In this document: in pieces, positions 26,751 through 35,434 of the stretch
How positions within the stretch are numbered: position 1 is the first letter of the stretch
Layout: each line of letters starts with the position of its first letter
NCBI RefSeq assembly: GCF_020697055.1
Contig: NZ_JAJFBP010000010.1
Coordinates: forward strand, 90,597-154,596
Reading direction: 5' to 3'
Origin: Panacagrimonas sp.
Lineage (GTDB): Bacteria; Pseudomonadota; Gammaproteobacteria; Nevskiales; Nevskiaceae
DNA length: 64,000 bases
The notes under the pieces: generated by a model
Seen by the model: the letters and a program-made list of their open reading frames with translations, nothing else
What the model was told of the DNA's origin: nothing
The model's database searches: none
Program-made: the position numbers and the translations under genes

Positions 26751-27355
26751 TGCGCGGGCTCGTTCGCGCGGCGGCGGCGTGGGTCGCGCTCGTGCTGGCG
26801 GGCTGCGCGGCGGCGCCCAGCAGCGGCGATCGCGTGATCCTGCTGCCCAACGCCGGCGGCGGCGTCGGCGCGATCGCCGTGATCCAGAACGATCGCGAAA
26901 CGCTGCTCACCGCGCCCTACACCAGCGCCACCCTGGACCGCCGCGGCAGCGTCCACGCCGAGCAGCTCGAAGCGGCCGACGTGCGCAGCCGCTACGCGCG
27001 CGAGCTGTCGGCGCTGCCGCCGCGACCGGTGACCTATTTCCTGTACTTCGAGCCCGACTCGCCGCTGCCCACGCTCGCATCGCAGCGCGCGGCCGGACCG
27101 ATCCTCGAGGAGATCGCGCGTCGTCCCGCGGTCGAGGTGCGCCTGATCGGACACTCCGACAAGCAGGGCGAGGACGCGCACAACGACACGCTGTCGCTGA
27201 CGCGCGCGATGTGGGTGCGCACGCGACTGATCGCGCTGGGCGTCAGCGGATTCCGGATCGACATCGACGCCGAGGGCGAACGCCGTCCGGCGATCGCGAC
27301 CCCGGACGGCGTCGACGAAGCGCGCAACCGGCGCGTCGAGATCCGTGCGCGCTGA
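26750..27355 (+). CDS. OmpA-like lipoprotein
   Basis: 201 residues. The lipobox is LAGC (cysteine about residue 20), so lipid-anchored. An OmpA C-terminal peptidoglycan-binding domain spans about 95-200, with the FYFEPDS-like opening strand (YFLYFEPDSPLPTLAS), VRLIGHSDKQG and the closing DEARNRRVEIRAR. It would tie the outer membrane to peptidoglycan. Overlaps the FecR-domain gene by one base. It ends 12 bases before the convergent phosphatase gene. Confidence 0.85.
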   Translation: MRGLVRAAAAWVALVLAGCAAAPSSGDRVILLPNAGGGVGAIAVIQNDRETLLTAPYTSATLDRRGSVHAEQLEAADVRSRYARELSALPPRPVTYFLYFEPDSPLPTLASQRAAGPILEEIARRPAVEVRLIGHSDKQGEDAHNDTLSLTRAMWVRTRLIALGVSGFRIDIDAEGERRPAIATPDGVDEARNRRVEIRAR

Positions 27356-27367
27356 GCGGAGCTGCGC

Positions 27368-29479
27368 TCAGCCCGATCCGCCGTTCCACCGCAGCACCAG
27401 GATGCTCAGATCGTCGGCGGGCTCGCGCCCGGCGGCGAAGCGCTCCACGTCGTCGCGCAGGCGCTCGACGATGCGCGCGCTGCCGGCCTCCTGGTTCGCC
27501 GCGATGGCCAGCGTCGACATCAGCCGCGCGGCGCCATACAGCTCGTCCTGCGCGCTGCGCGCTTCGGTCACGCCGTCGGTGACCAGGCACAGCGTGTCGC
27601 CCGGACCCAGGCGAAAGCGTTCGGTCGGATAGTCGAACGCATCGAGCATGCACAGCGCCGGACCGCCCTCGGTCATCAGCTGATCGGTCTCGCTACGCCC
27701 CGCACGCACGACGTAGGGCCCGTCGTGGCCCGCGCTGCACCAGGCCAGCTCGCCGCTCGACAGGTCCAGCGCACCGGCGACCACCGTGACGAACATCGTC
27801 TCGGGGTTCTCGCGCGAGAGCTGGCGCGAGGCGCGCGACAGTCCCGCTCCCGGTGTGCCGTCGGCCTCCATCACCGCGTTCTTGATCAGCGCCTTGCTCA
27901 GCGCCATGAACAGGCTCGCGGCCAGGCCCTTGTCGGACACGTCGCCGACCAGGAAGAACAGGCGCCCGTCGTCGAGGCGGAAGAAATCGTAGAGATCGCC
28001 GCCGACGGTGCGCGCCGCGACCATCGTCGCCGCCAGGTCGACGCGGGGATCTGCGCCGAGCACGGTGCCGGCATCGGGCAGCATTCCCGACTGGATGCGG
28101 CGTGCGGCATCGAGCTCTCCGGCGATGCGCGCCTGGCGCTCGCGCGTCACCGCCAGCGCGCGCCGCAGGCCGCGGCGCTGCAACTGCGTCTGGCCCAGCG
28201 CGATCGACAGCATCACCGCGAACACCAGGCTCGCCGTGGCCATCGGACTCGCCACGTCGATCAGCCAGCCGCGGCCCACGAACGCGCCCGCGCCGATCGC
28301 CGCGACGAGCGCCAGCATCAGCGCAAAGACGAGCACCGAGTTCAGCGGCCGCAACGCCGGCACGGCGATCACGCACACCAGTCCGAGCATCGCCAGCAAC
28401 GCGGCCTCGACGCCCGCGGCCCAATACGGCCGCCACAGCAGGCGCCCGTCGAGCGCGTTGTCCAGCGCCTCGGCGTGGACCGACACGCCGGGCATCGCAC
28501 CCGCCGGCGTGATCACGCGATCCTGCAGGCCGCCGGCCGCGGCGCCGATCAGCACGATGCGTCCGGTGATCAGCTCCGGCGGCAGCGTGCCGTCCAGGAA
28601 CGATTCGACCGGGAAGATCGGGCGCGCCTGCGGATCGGAAAAATGGATCCACCACGTGCCGTCGCGCTCGAGCGGCAGCGTGTGACCCGCGACCTCGAGC
28701 TGGCGCACGCCGCGCTGTTCGTCGACCTGCACGCGCACGATCGGATCGTCCGAGGTCTGGCGCAGCACCTCCACCGCCAGGCCCGGCAACACGTGCCCGC
28801 CGACCTCGATCAGCGCCGGCACGTTGCGCACCACGCCGTCCTGGGCCTCGGCGTTGATCGCGCCGTGGCCGGCGGCGGCACGGTCGATCACCTCGATGCT
28901 GCGCAGCACCGAGGGAAATCGGCGCAGGAACAGCGCGGCCGGCGCGCCGACCTCCACCAGCGGCGCGCGGTAGTCGGGCGGATCGATCAGGCGCGGATCG
29001 TCGTGCAGTCCGCCCACGCCCAGCGCGACGGGTGCGCGTCGCAGCGACTGCGCGAACAGCTGGTCGTAGTCCGGCAGATCGGCGGACAGCGGCTGCCTGC
29101 CCAGGTAGCCGAGGCGCTGCAGGCGCTCGGCCTGCCGGCGCGGCGACTGGCGATCGGGCTCGGCGAAGATCATGTCGATGCCGATCGCCGCCGGATCCAG
29201 CGCGGCCAGGCGATCGACCAGCTCGGCCAGGTCGCGTCGCGGCCATGGCCATTGCCCGCGGCGCTGCAGGCTCAGATCGTCGATCGCCATCACGATGACG
29301 CTGTCGTTGAGGCGCTCGCGCGGAAACTCGCGTTGATAGCTGTCGAAGGCGACGTATCGCAGCCCGCGTTCGGCCGCGCCGTCGGTGTGCAGCAGCAGCA
29401 GGACCAGCACCAGGGTGATCAGCACGCCCAGCGCGCGCGTATGCGTGCTGCCCAGCGCCAGGCGGGCCGGTGCCTTCAC
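27368..29479 (-). CDS. CHASE2-SpoIIE membrane phosphatase (RsbU-like)
   Basis: 703 residues. One N-terminal membrane helix (about 17-32), a periplasmic CHASE2 sensor (about 40-335, with IDDLSLQRRGQWPWPR and GIDMIFAEPDR), two to three membrane helices (about 340-435), then a PP2C-type SpoIIE phosphatase (about 480-703). Catalytic metal residues lie in VGGDLYDF, GDVSDKG, VTDGVTE and ADDLSIL. The family dephosphorylates a phospho-STAS protein to release an anti-sigma kinase. The STAS gene lies seven bases upstream on the same strand. The end is convergent with the OmpA-like gene. GHKL kinase encoded at 25734. Confidence 0.92.
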   Translation of the reverse strand: MKAPARLALGSTHTRALGVLITLVLVLLLLHTDGAAERGLRYVAFDSYQREFPRERLNDSVIVMAIDDLSLQRRGQWPWPRRDLAELVDRLAALDPAAIGIDMIFAEPDRQSPRRQAERLQRLGYLGRQPLSADLPDYDQLFAQSLRRAPVALGVGGLHDDPRLIDPPDYRAPLVEVGAPAALFLRRFPSVLRSIEVIDRAAAGHGAINAEAQDGVVRNVPALIEVGGHVLPGLAVEVLRQTSDDPIVRVQVDEQRGVRQLEVAGHTLPLERDGTWWIHFSDPQARPIFPVESFLDGTLPPELITGRIVLIGAAAGGLQDRVITPAGAMPGVSVHAEALDNALDGRLLWRPYWAAGVEAALLAMLGLVCVIAVPALRPLNSVLVFALMLALVAAIGAGAFVGRGWLIDVASPMATASLVFAVMLSIALGQTQLQRRGLRRALAVTRERQARIAGELDAARRIQSGMLPDAGTVLGADPRVDLAATMVAARTVGGDLYDFFRLDDGRLFFLVGDVSDKGLAASLFMALSKALIKNAVMEADGTPGAGLSRASRQLSRENPETMFVTVVAGALDLSSGELAWCSAGHDGPYVVRAGRSETDQLMTEGGPALCMLDAFDYPTERFRLGPGDTLCLVTDGVTEARSAQDELYGAARLMSTLAIAANQEAGSARIVERLRDDVERFAAGREPADDLSILVLRWNGGSG

Positions 29480-29486
29480 GACCGCT

Positions 29487-29864
29487 TCAGGACTGGGCGG
29501 CGTGGGCGGCGGCAGCGTCCGCGGACAGCGCGGCCAGGCCGGCGGCGAGCGTCGCGTGGATCGGGAAGATGTATTTGAAGCGGCTGATCTCGAGGATCTC
29601 GGAGACCACCCGCTGCGGCTGCGCCAACGCGACCTTGCCGCCGTTGGGCGTGACGTTCTTCGACACCAGCATCAGCACGCGCAGTCCGGCCGACGAGATG
29701 TATTCGAGCTGCGAAAGGTCGAACAGCAGCGCGTCGCCGCCGCGCTTGCAGCCCATCACGTGCGGCGTGAGCGCGTTGGCGAACACTTCGGCATTGCTGT
29801 GATCGACGCGTCCGATGGGCCGCAGGACCATTACGTCGGCGAAGCGGGTCGCACCTACCTGCAT
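29487..29864 (-). CDS. STAS-domain anti-sigma factor antagonist
   Basis: 125 residues, a single STAS domain (about 5-105). The phosphorylated serine of this family is expected in YISSAGLRVL, at Ser57 or Ser58. Together with the RsbW-like kinase and the CHASE2-SpoIIE phosphatase it completes a partner switch. The C terminus is an alanine-rich tail. First gene of the STAS-phosphatase pair (spacing seven bases). Divergent from the Crp/Fnr gene across a 327-base gap. Confidence 0.88.
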   Translation of the reverse strand: MQVGATRFADVMVLRPIGRVDHSNAEVFANALTPHVMGCKRGGDALLFDLSQLEYISSAGLRVLMLVSKNVTPNGGKVALAQPQRVVSEILEISRFKYIFPIHATLAAGLAALSADAAAAHAAQS

Positions 29865-30006
29865 GGTCGTGCTCCGTGGGACGTCACCAGGAATCGCGGG
29901 ATTCTAGGAGTCGCCTCGCGAGGCGGGCAACGAACGAGGGCGCGCCCCCGTGCCGCGGATCGCGACGGCGGCCTCGTCGATCGCGTGCGCCGTCGGGCAC
30001 GGCTTT

Positions 30007-30056
30007 TTCCAACACAACGCGCCGGGACGGTCACGTTTGATGTTGGAACCCGGCGC
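30007..30056. repeat. Two interleaved inverted repeats
   Basis: TTCCAACA (30007-30014) pairs with TGTTGGAA (30041-30048), and GCGCCGGG (30019-30026) pairs with CCCGGCGC (30049-30056). The order arm1-arm2-arm1'-arm2' is that of a pseudoknot if transcribed, or of nested operators in DNA. It lies in the 327-base gap between the STAS and Crp/Fnr genes; nothing else is evident there apart from the promoters it must contain. Confidence 0.55.
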
Positions 30057-30191
30057 GCCGCTGCAAAACACGATCCGCGCCTCGCAGTGTGTGGAATCGA
30101 ACCGATGGGGCGGGCGGGCCGGCGTATAACGGTCGACGAGCCATTTCCAGTGCCATCGATCGTATGCGATGGCCCACCTTCCAGGTACCCC

Positions 30192-30905
30192 ATGTCGACA
30201 CCGCAGCAGAAGAACCGGCTCCTGGCCTGCCTGCCGGACGTGGATCAGCAGCGGCTGTCGCCGCTGCTCGAATGGGTGACGATGGAACTCGGCCAGGTGA
30301 TCTACGAGACCGGCGACCGGTTGCATCACGCGTACTTCCCGATCGATTGCATCATCTCCCTGCTCTACGTCATGGCGGACGGCGATGCGGCGGAAACCGC
30401 GATGGTGGGCAACGAAGGGATGGTCGGCATCTCGTTGTTCATGGGAGGCGAAGTCACCAACGGCCGCGCGATCGTGCAGAACCACGGCAGCGCGTTTCGG
30501 CTGAGATCGGACGTGCTCAAGGGGGAATTCGAGCGCGGCGGTCCGTTTCAGCATCTGCTGCTCCGCTATACGCAGGCACTGATGACGCAGATGACGCAGA
30601 CCGCGGCCTGCAACAAACACCACACGGCCTCCCAGCAGTTGTGCCGGTGGCTGTTGTTCGGTCTCGATCGCCTGCCCGACAACAAGCTCAAGATGACCCA
30701 GGGGTTGATCGCCAACATGCTGGGCGTGCGCCGCGAAGGCGTCGCCGACGCCACCGGCGTGCTGCAGGCGGCGGGCTTGATCCTTTACGACCAAGGCACC
30801 TTCACGGTGCTGGACCGTTCCCGATTGGAGGAAGAGGTCTGCGAGTGTTACGGCGTCGTGAAGCAGGAATTCGACCGGCTGCTGCCCGATCGGACTGCGA
30901 CCTAG
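30192..30905 (+). CDS. Crp/Fnr-family transcriptional regulator
   Basis: 237 residues: cyclic-nucleotide-binding-type beta roll (about 20-120), dimer helix (about 120-150) and a C-terminal winged helix (MTQGLIANMLGVRREGVADA near 178-197). The Fnr cysteine cluster is absent, and the cAMP phosphate-binding RxSxx pattern of CRP is not obvious, so the ligand is unknown. It belongs to a common subgroup with YFPIDCIISLLYVM and VGNEGMVGIS. Start ATG 30192. Nearby genes do not show which promoters it controls. Confidence 0.88.
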   Translation: MSTPQQKNRLLACLPDVDQQRLSPLLEWVTMELGQVIYETGDRLHHAYFPIDCIISLLYVMADGDAAETAMVGNEGMVGISLFMGGEVTNGRAIVQNHGSAFRLRSDVLKGEFERGGPFQHLLLRYTQALMTQMTQTAACNKHHTASQQLCRWLLFGLDRLPDNKLKMTQGLIANMLGVRREGVADATGVLQAAGLILYDQGTFTVLDRSRLEEEVCECYGVVKQEFDRLLPDRTAT

Positions 30906-31018
30906 CCTGGCCCGTCCGCGGGCGCCGGTGTGGCTCGACGCGAACCGGGTTGCTCGGCGTTGACGTCCTGGCCGAGGCCCGCGCAGAGTCGCCGGGTCTG
31001 GCCAGGATCCGTCCGGTG

Positions 31019-31216
31019 ATGCGCAACGAGAAGTCCTCCACTCCGCCCCGAAAGTCGCGCGCTCCCAAGGCGAAATCGAGCGCGGCCGACCCGCGGCCGA
31101 GCACCGCCCGTCCTGCAACGGAACAGGAGCTCGCCGCGATCGTTCGCGCCCAGGAGGGCCAGCTGTCCGCCGAAGGTTTCTGGAAGGCGGCCGGTCGCCT
31201 CACCAAGCTGCGCTGA
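31019..31216 (+). CDS. Short basic protein before cobS (doubtful)
   Basis: 65 residues: a lysine/proline/serine-rich N-terminal half and a more regular C-terminal half (EQELAAIVRAQEGQLSAEGF). ATG 31019 has AGGATCC upstream. It stops 14 bases before cobS. The composition contrast and position make a small gene possible, but I do not recognise it and chance coding is not excluded. Confidence 0.35.
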   Translation: MRNEKSSTPPRKSRAPKAKSSAADPRPSTARPATEQELAAIVRAQEGQLSAEGFWKAAGRLTKLR

Positions 31217-31230
31217 CCGCGGTCGCGACG

Positions 31231-32019
31231 ATGCTTCTCGACGAGCTGCGCCGCGCGTTCATCGCGCTGGGCTACTTCACGCGCGCACCGATTCCGGCCT
31301 GGGTCGGCTGGTCGGATCGCGAACTGGATCGCGCCGCGCGCTACTTCCCGTTGATCGGCGCCGTGGTCGGCGGCGTCGCCGCAGCCGCGCTGCTCGCCGG
31401 CGCGCGGCTGTGGCCCGTCTCGATCGCGGTGGCGTTGTCGATGCTCTGCACGCTGCTGTTCACCGGCGGCTTCCACGAGGACGGCCTGGCCGATTCGGCC
31501 GACGGATTCGGCGGCGGCGCCACGCGCGAGCGGGTGCTGGAGATCATGCGCGACTCGCGCATCGGCAGCTTCGGGGCGATCGCGCTGGTGCTGGTGCTGC
31601 TGACCAAGTTCGCCGCGCTGTGGGAGATCGCACGCCTGTCCCTGTCGCATGCGGCGCTGGGTCTGGTGATCGCACATGCGGCGTCGCGCGGCACGGGTCT
31701 GCTGGTGATGGCGCTGCTGCCCTACGCGCGTCCCGACGAGCAGCAGGCCAAGGCCAAGCCGGTGGCGCAGGGCATCGGGCCGCGCGAATGGATCACCGGC
31801 GCGCTGTTCGCGGTGGCGCCCGCGCTGCTGGCCTGCCTGGGCGGCGCGATCGGCGGGCGGACGTTACTGACGCTGATCGCGACCTGTGGCGTGGTGCTGC
31901 TGGCCGCGACGCGCTATTTCCGATCGCGGATCGACGGGTACACCGGCGACTGCCTGGGCGCGACGCAGCAGGTCGCGGAGATCGCGATCTATCTCGTGCT
32001 GCTCGCGGCGCTGCGCTGA
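31231..32019 (+). CDS. cobS: Adenosylcobinamide-GDP ribazoletransferase (cobalamin synthase)
   Basis: 262 residues with about six to seven membrane helices. It joins adenosylcobinamide-GDP to alpha-ribazole in the last assembly steps. The metal-binding loop GGFHEDGLADSADGFGG (about 77-94) and RDSRIGSFG (about 107-115) are diagnostic. It is the first clear gene of the cobalamin cluster, upstream of the riboswitch, so its control is separate from btuB. Followed after 19 bases by cobC. Confidence 0.96.
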   Translation: MLLDELRRAFIALGYFTRAPIPAWVGWSDRELDRAARYFPLIGAVVGGVAAAALLAGARLWPVSIAVALSMLCTLLFTGGFHEDGLADSADGFGGGATRERVLEIMRDSRIGSFGAIALVLVLLTKFAALWEIARLSLSHAALGLVIAHAASRGTGLLVMALLPYARPDEQQAKAKPVAQGIGPREWITGALFAVAPALLACLGGAIGGRTLLTLIATCGVVLLAATRYFRSRIDGYTGDCLGATQQVAEIAIYLVLLAALR

Positions 32020-32038
32020 TCGATCGGCCGTTTCGTCC

Positions 32039-32605
32039 GTGCGACTGGATCTGGTCCGTCACCTGCCGGCGCACGTCGCGCCCGGCACGTGCTACGGACG
32101 CAGCGACGTGGCGTGCGCGCACGCCGATCCGGCGGCGCTGGCGACCTATCGCGCCCGGCTGGCGTCGGCACAGGTCATCAGCAGCCCGGCGCGACGCTGC
32201 GCCGACCTCGCGCGCCGGCTCGCGTCCGATCCTCGGCTCGACCCGCGCCTGCTCGAGATCGATTTCGGCCGGTGGGAGCTGCAGGCGTTCGATGCGATCG
32301 ATCGCGCGGCGATCGACGCCTGGGCCGCCGCGCCCTGGGATTTCGTTCCACCCGACGGCGAGAGCGCATCTCAGATGGCGCGGCGCGTCGTCGCGGCGCT
32401 CGACGACATCCTGCGACTCGATGCGCTGCACGTCGTCGTGGTGGCGCACGGCGGTCCGTTGCGCGTGATGCTCGGAACGCTGCTGCGCGCGCCGCGCGCG
32501 CACTGGCTGGGGCTCGCGTTCGAGCCCGGCGACGTCGTGTCGCTGGACCTCGACGACGCCGACCGCGGGTTTGCCCGCATGTCGCTGAAGCCCGCCGGCG
32601 GTTGA
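32039..32605 (+). CDS. cobC: Alpha-ribazole phosphatase-type histidine phosphatase
   Basis: 188 residues of the histidine phosphatase family. The catalytic RH is in LVRHLPA (residues 7-8) and the second histidine in VVAHGGPLR (about 139-147). SSPARRC and the acid EIDFGRWE are also typical of CobC. It removes phosphate from alpha-ribazole 5'-phosphate or adenosylcobalamin 5'-phosphate. GTG 32039 gives the standard N terminus with the catalytic motif at residue 7. Together with CobS, CobU and CobT in this cluster it completes nucleotide-loop assembly. Confidence 0.88.
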   Translation: MRLDLVRHLPAHVAPGTCYGRSDVACAHADPAALATYRARLASAQVISSPARRCADLARRLASDPRLDPRLLEIDFGRWELQAFDAIDRAAIDAWAAAPWDFVPPDGESASQMARRVVAALDDILRLDALHVVVVAHGGPLRVMLGTLLRAPRAHWLGLAFEPGDVVSLDLDDADRGFARMSLKPAGG

Positions 32606-32637
32606 GCCGGGTACCGGCGCCTCGCTACACTCGCGCC

Positions 32638-32845
32638 GCTTCAGGTGTCCGTCGGCGGTACGAAAGTCCTCGTCGACGGGTGAAACGGGAAGCCGGTTCG
32701 ATGCCGGCACTGCCCCCGCAACGGTAGGCGAGTTCTCACGGAGTCGGCCCACGCCACTGTGTCCACACATCGGACACGGGAAGGCGCCGATCCCGGGATC
32801 CAGCGGATCGGATCCAGCTCGCGAGTCCGGAGACCGGCCTGGTGC
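32638..32845 (+). ncRNA. Cobalamin (adenosylcobalamin) riboswitch
   Basis: The hallmark blocks occur in order: AAACGGGAAGCCGGT (from 32683), CTGCCCCCGCAACGGTA (the B12 box, about 32710-32726), GCCACTG (32753-32759), GGGAAGGCG (about 32778) and GAGTCCGGAGACCGGCCTG (32823-32841). It is in the leader of btuB, 150 bases before its start. A 9-bp pair TCCGACGGC/GCCGTCGGA (32847-32855 with 32910-32918) just downstream may be part of the expression platform. B12 binding should lower expression of btuB and the genes behind it. Confidence 0.97.
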
Positions 32846-32998
32846 GTTCCGACGGCTCGCGGTGGGCGAGGCTGGACACGCGCAGCCCGGCCCTGGTTTC
32901 ACTTTTTCCGCCGTCGGACCCGCGTTCTCCGGCCCCGCGTTTCGCGATCCGTCTCCACCCCGTCATGCGTCGCGTGGGGCGACGCCAGGAGAACGATC

Positions 32999-34825
32999 GT
33001 GATTCGCGTGCCTCTCACACGCCTGGCCGCAACGGCCGGAACGCTGTTGCTGTGCGCTTTGCCCATCTGTCCGCACGCGGCCGACGACGAGACGATCATC
33101 GTCACCGCCTCGCGTTCCAGCGAACCGCTCGACGAGACGCTGGCCCCGGTCACCGTCATCACGCGCGCGGATCTCGAACGGCTGCAGACGCAGGACCTGA
33201 CCGACGTGTTTCCCGGTCTGCCGGGGCTGAGCCTGGCCACCAACGGCGGTCCGGGAAAATCCACCGCGCTGTTCGTGCGCGGCACCGAATCCGATCACGT
33301 GCTGGTGCTGATCGACGGCATCAAGGTCGGTTCGGCCACCAGCGGCAGCACGCCGTTCGAGCAGATTCCCGTCGACCAGATCGAGCGCATCGAGATCGTG
33401 CGCGGGCCCCGCTCGAGCCTGTACGGATCCGAGGCGCTGGGTGGCGTGATCCAGATCTTCACGCGGCGCGCGCGCGCCGGTCAGGGCTTCGTGCCGACGT
33501 TCTCGGCCGGTGGCGGCACGCGCGGCGACGGGCGCTTCGACGGCGGCGTGCGCGGCCGCGCCGGCAACGGCTGGTTCGGCGTCGGCGTCAGCGGACGCAG
33601 CACCGACGGCGTGAACGTGCGCCCCAACCAGAACCAGCCCGACAAGGACGGCTACCGCAGCCTCGCCGGATCGGTGCGCGCGGGCTGGCGCTTCGACGAC
33701 GGCGCGGAGATCTCGGCGAGCTTCCTGCAGGCCGACGGCGAGAACGACTTCGACGGCAGCTCGCAGAACGAATCCGAAACGCGCACGCAGGTCTACGGCG
33801 TCACCGCCCGCGTCGATCCGCTGCGACCGTGGACGGTGGACCTCAGCGCCGGCCAGAGCCGCGACGTCTCCGACAATTTCCTCGACGGCGATTTCGTCGG
33901 CGACTTCGTCACGCGCCGCGACCACGTCGGGCTGATCAACGAGCTGCGCATCGGCGAGGCGCAGCGCATCAGCGTGGGCGGTGACCACCAGCGCGACCGC
34001 GTCAGCGGCGCGACCGATTACGCCGAGACCTCACGCGACAACCGCGGCATCTTCGCGCTGTATCGCGCCGAGATCGGCGCGCACGAGCTGTCCCTGAGCG
34101 GCCGCAGCGACGACAACGAGCAGTTCGGCACGCACCGGACCGGCGGTGCGGCCTATGGATATCGCGTCGCGCCCTGGCTGCGCGCGGCGATCAGCCATGG
34201 CACCGCGTTCAAGGCGCCGACGTTCAACGAGCTGTATTTCCCGGGTTTCGGCAATCCCGACATCGGGCCCGAGGATTCGCGCAGCACCGAGATCTCCCTG
34301 GCCGGCGCGGCCGGGCGCTACCAGTGGATGCTCAACGCCTACCGGACGCGCATCGACGACCTGATTGCGTTCGATGCCGCGATCAGCGCGCCGGCCAACA
34401 TCGACCGGGCGCGCATCCGCGGCGTCGAAGCGCAGTTCGGCGCGGCCTGGGATGCGTTGCGCGTGCAGACCTTCCTGACCTGGCTGAAGCCGGAGAACGA
34501 CGCGGGCGGCGCCAACGACGGCAACACGCTGCCGCGCCGGCGCGAGCGCACCGCGCGCCTCGACGCCGACTACACGTTTCGCGCGCTGAGCGTGGGCTTC
34601 ACCGTGTTCGGCGCCTCCGACGGCTACGACAACATCGCCAACACCACGCCGCTGCCCGGCTACGCCACGCTCGACCTGCGCGCCGGCTGGCAGGTGCTGC
34701 CCGAGTGGCTGCTCCAGATCGAAGGTCGCAACGTGCTCGACAAGGACTACGAGACCGCCGCCACCTACCAGACCTACGGCGCCGGCTTCATGGCGACCGT
34801 GCGCTTCACCCCGTCCGGCACCTGA
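32999..34825 (+). CDS. btuB: TonB-dependent vitamin B12 receptor BtuB
   Basis: 608 residues: signal peptide (about 1-27), a TonB box ETIIVTAS directly after it, the plug domain (about 45-150, with GPGKSTALFVRG, LVLIDGIKVG and RIEIVRGPRSSLYGSEALGG) and a 22-strand barrel ending in ...GFMATVRF with a terminal aromatic region. It imports cobalamin across the outer membrane using TonB energy. GTG 32999 has AGGAGA seven to eight bases upstream. Riboswitch-controlled. Immediately followed (12 bases) by two BtuM-like genes. Confidence 0.95.
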   Translation: MIRVPLTRLAATAGTLLLCALPICPHAADDETIIVTASRSSEPLDETLAPVTVITRADLERLQTQDLTDVFPGLPGLSLATNGGPGKSTALFVRGTESDHVLVLIDGIKVGSATSGSTPFEQIPVDQIERIEIVRGPRSSLYGSEALGGVIQIFTRRARAGQGFVPTFSAGGGTRGDGRFDGGVRGRAGNGWFGVGVSGRSTDGVNVRPNQNQPDKDGYRSLAGSVRAGWRFDDGAEISASFLQADGENDFDGSSQNESETRTQVYGVTARVDPLRPWTVDLSAGQSRDVSDNFLDGDFVGDFVTRRDHVGLINELRIGEAQRISVGGDHQRDRVSGATDYAETSRDNRGIFALYRAEIGAHELSLSGRSDDNEQFGTHRTGGAAYGYRVAPWLRAAISHGTAFKAPTFNELYFPGFGNPDIGPEDSRSTEISLAGAAGRYQWMLNAYRTRIDDLIAFDAAISAPANIDRARIRGVEAQFGAAWDALRVQTFLTWLKPENDAGGANDGNTLPRRRERTARLDADYTFRALSVGFTVFGASDGYDNIANTTPLPGYATLDLRAGWQVLPEWLLQIEGRNVLDKDYETAATYQTYGAGFMATVRFTPSGT

Positions 34826-34837
34826 AGGAGACCCGCC

Positions 34838-35434
34838 ATGACCCGTTCCTCGTCGTTCCCCCTTTCCTGGTCGATCCTCGGCGGCCTCGCGCTGCTGATG
34901 CTGATCACGCGCACACAGCCGGTCGAGCATTTCCTGGAACTGCCCGATGCATCGTGGGCGGTGTTCTTCATCGCCGGCTTCTACCTGCGCGGTTTGGTTG
35001 CGCGCTGGGCGTTCCCGCTGCTGATGCTCGAAGCCGTGGCGATCGACTGGATCGCCACGCAGCACCTGGGCGTGAGCGCCTTCTGCATGACGGCGGCGTA
35101 CTGGTTCCTGCTGCCGACGCACGCGGTGATGTGGGCCGGTGGGCATCTGCTGCGACGGCATGCGCAGGTGGAGAACGCGCACGCATTGATCGCGTTGTCG
35201 GTCGCGGCCTTCTGTGCCACCTCGCTGGCGTACACGATCTCCAACGGCGGCTTCTACTGGTTCGGCGGCCGCTATCCGAGCCCGAACGCGGCCGAGTACG
35301 TCGAGCGCTTCGCGACGTACTACCGCTGGTTCCTGCTCGTACCCTGCGCCTACATCGCGGCGGCGGCGTGCGTGCACGTCGGCGTGACGCGCGCGATGCG
35401 CGCATCCACCGGCGAGCAGGAGAACGCGCGATGA
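34838..35434 (+). CDS. BtuM-like membrane protein 1 (candidate cobalamin transporter)
   Basis: 198 residues with about six hydrophobic segments. It is a paralogue of the next gene: both have P-[DS]-ASWAVFF-[IV]-AG-x-[YF]-LR (about 37-51), C-[MV]-[TS]-x-AYW (Cys83 here) and GGFY-x-F-x-GRYP-x-P. A cysteine near position 80 in the third helix is the feature that binds and decyanates cobalamin in BtuM, a small B12-regulated inner-membrane transporter; that match is from memory of the family and not verified. Position right behind btuB under the riboswitch supports a role in corrinoid uptake. ATG 34838 has AAGGAGAC upstream. Confidence 0.7.
   Translation: MTRSSSFPLSWSILGGLALLMLITRTQPVEHFLELPDASWAVFFIAGFYLRGLVARWAFPLLMLEAVAIDWIATQHLGVSAFCMTAAYWFLLPTHAVMWAGGHLLRRHAQVENAHALIALSVAAFCATSLAYTISNGGFYWFGGRYPSPNAAEYVERFATYYRWFLLVPCAYIAAAACVHVGVTRAMRASTGEQENAR

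Noticed and set aside
30089..31216. Long frame overlapping the Crp/Fnr gene
   Set aside because: Shadow of the regulator gene; only the last 65 codons outside it are considered, with low confidence.
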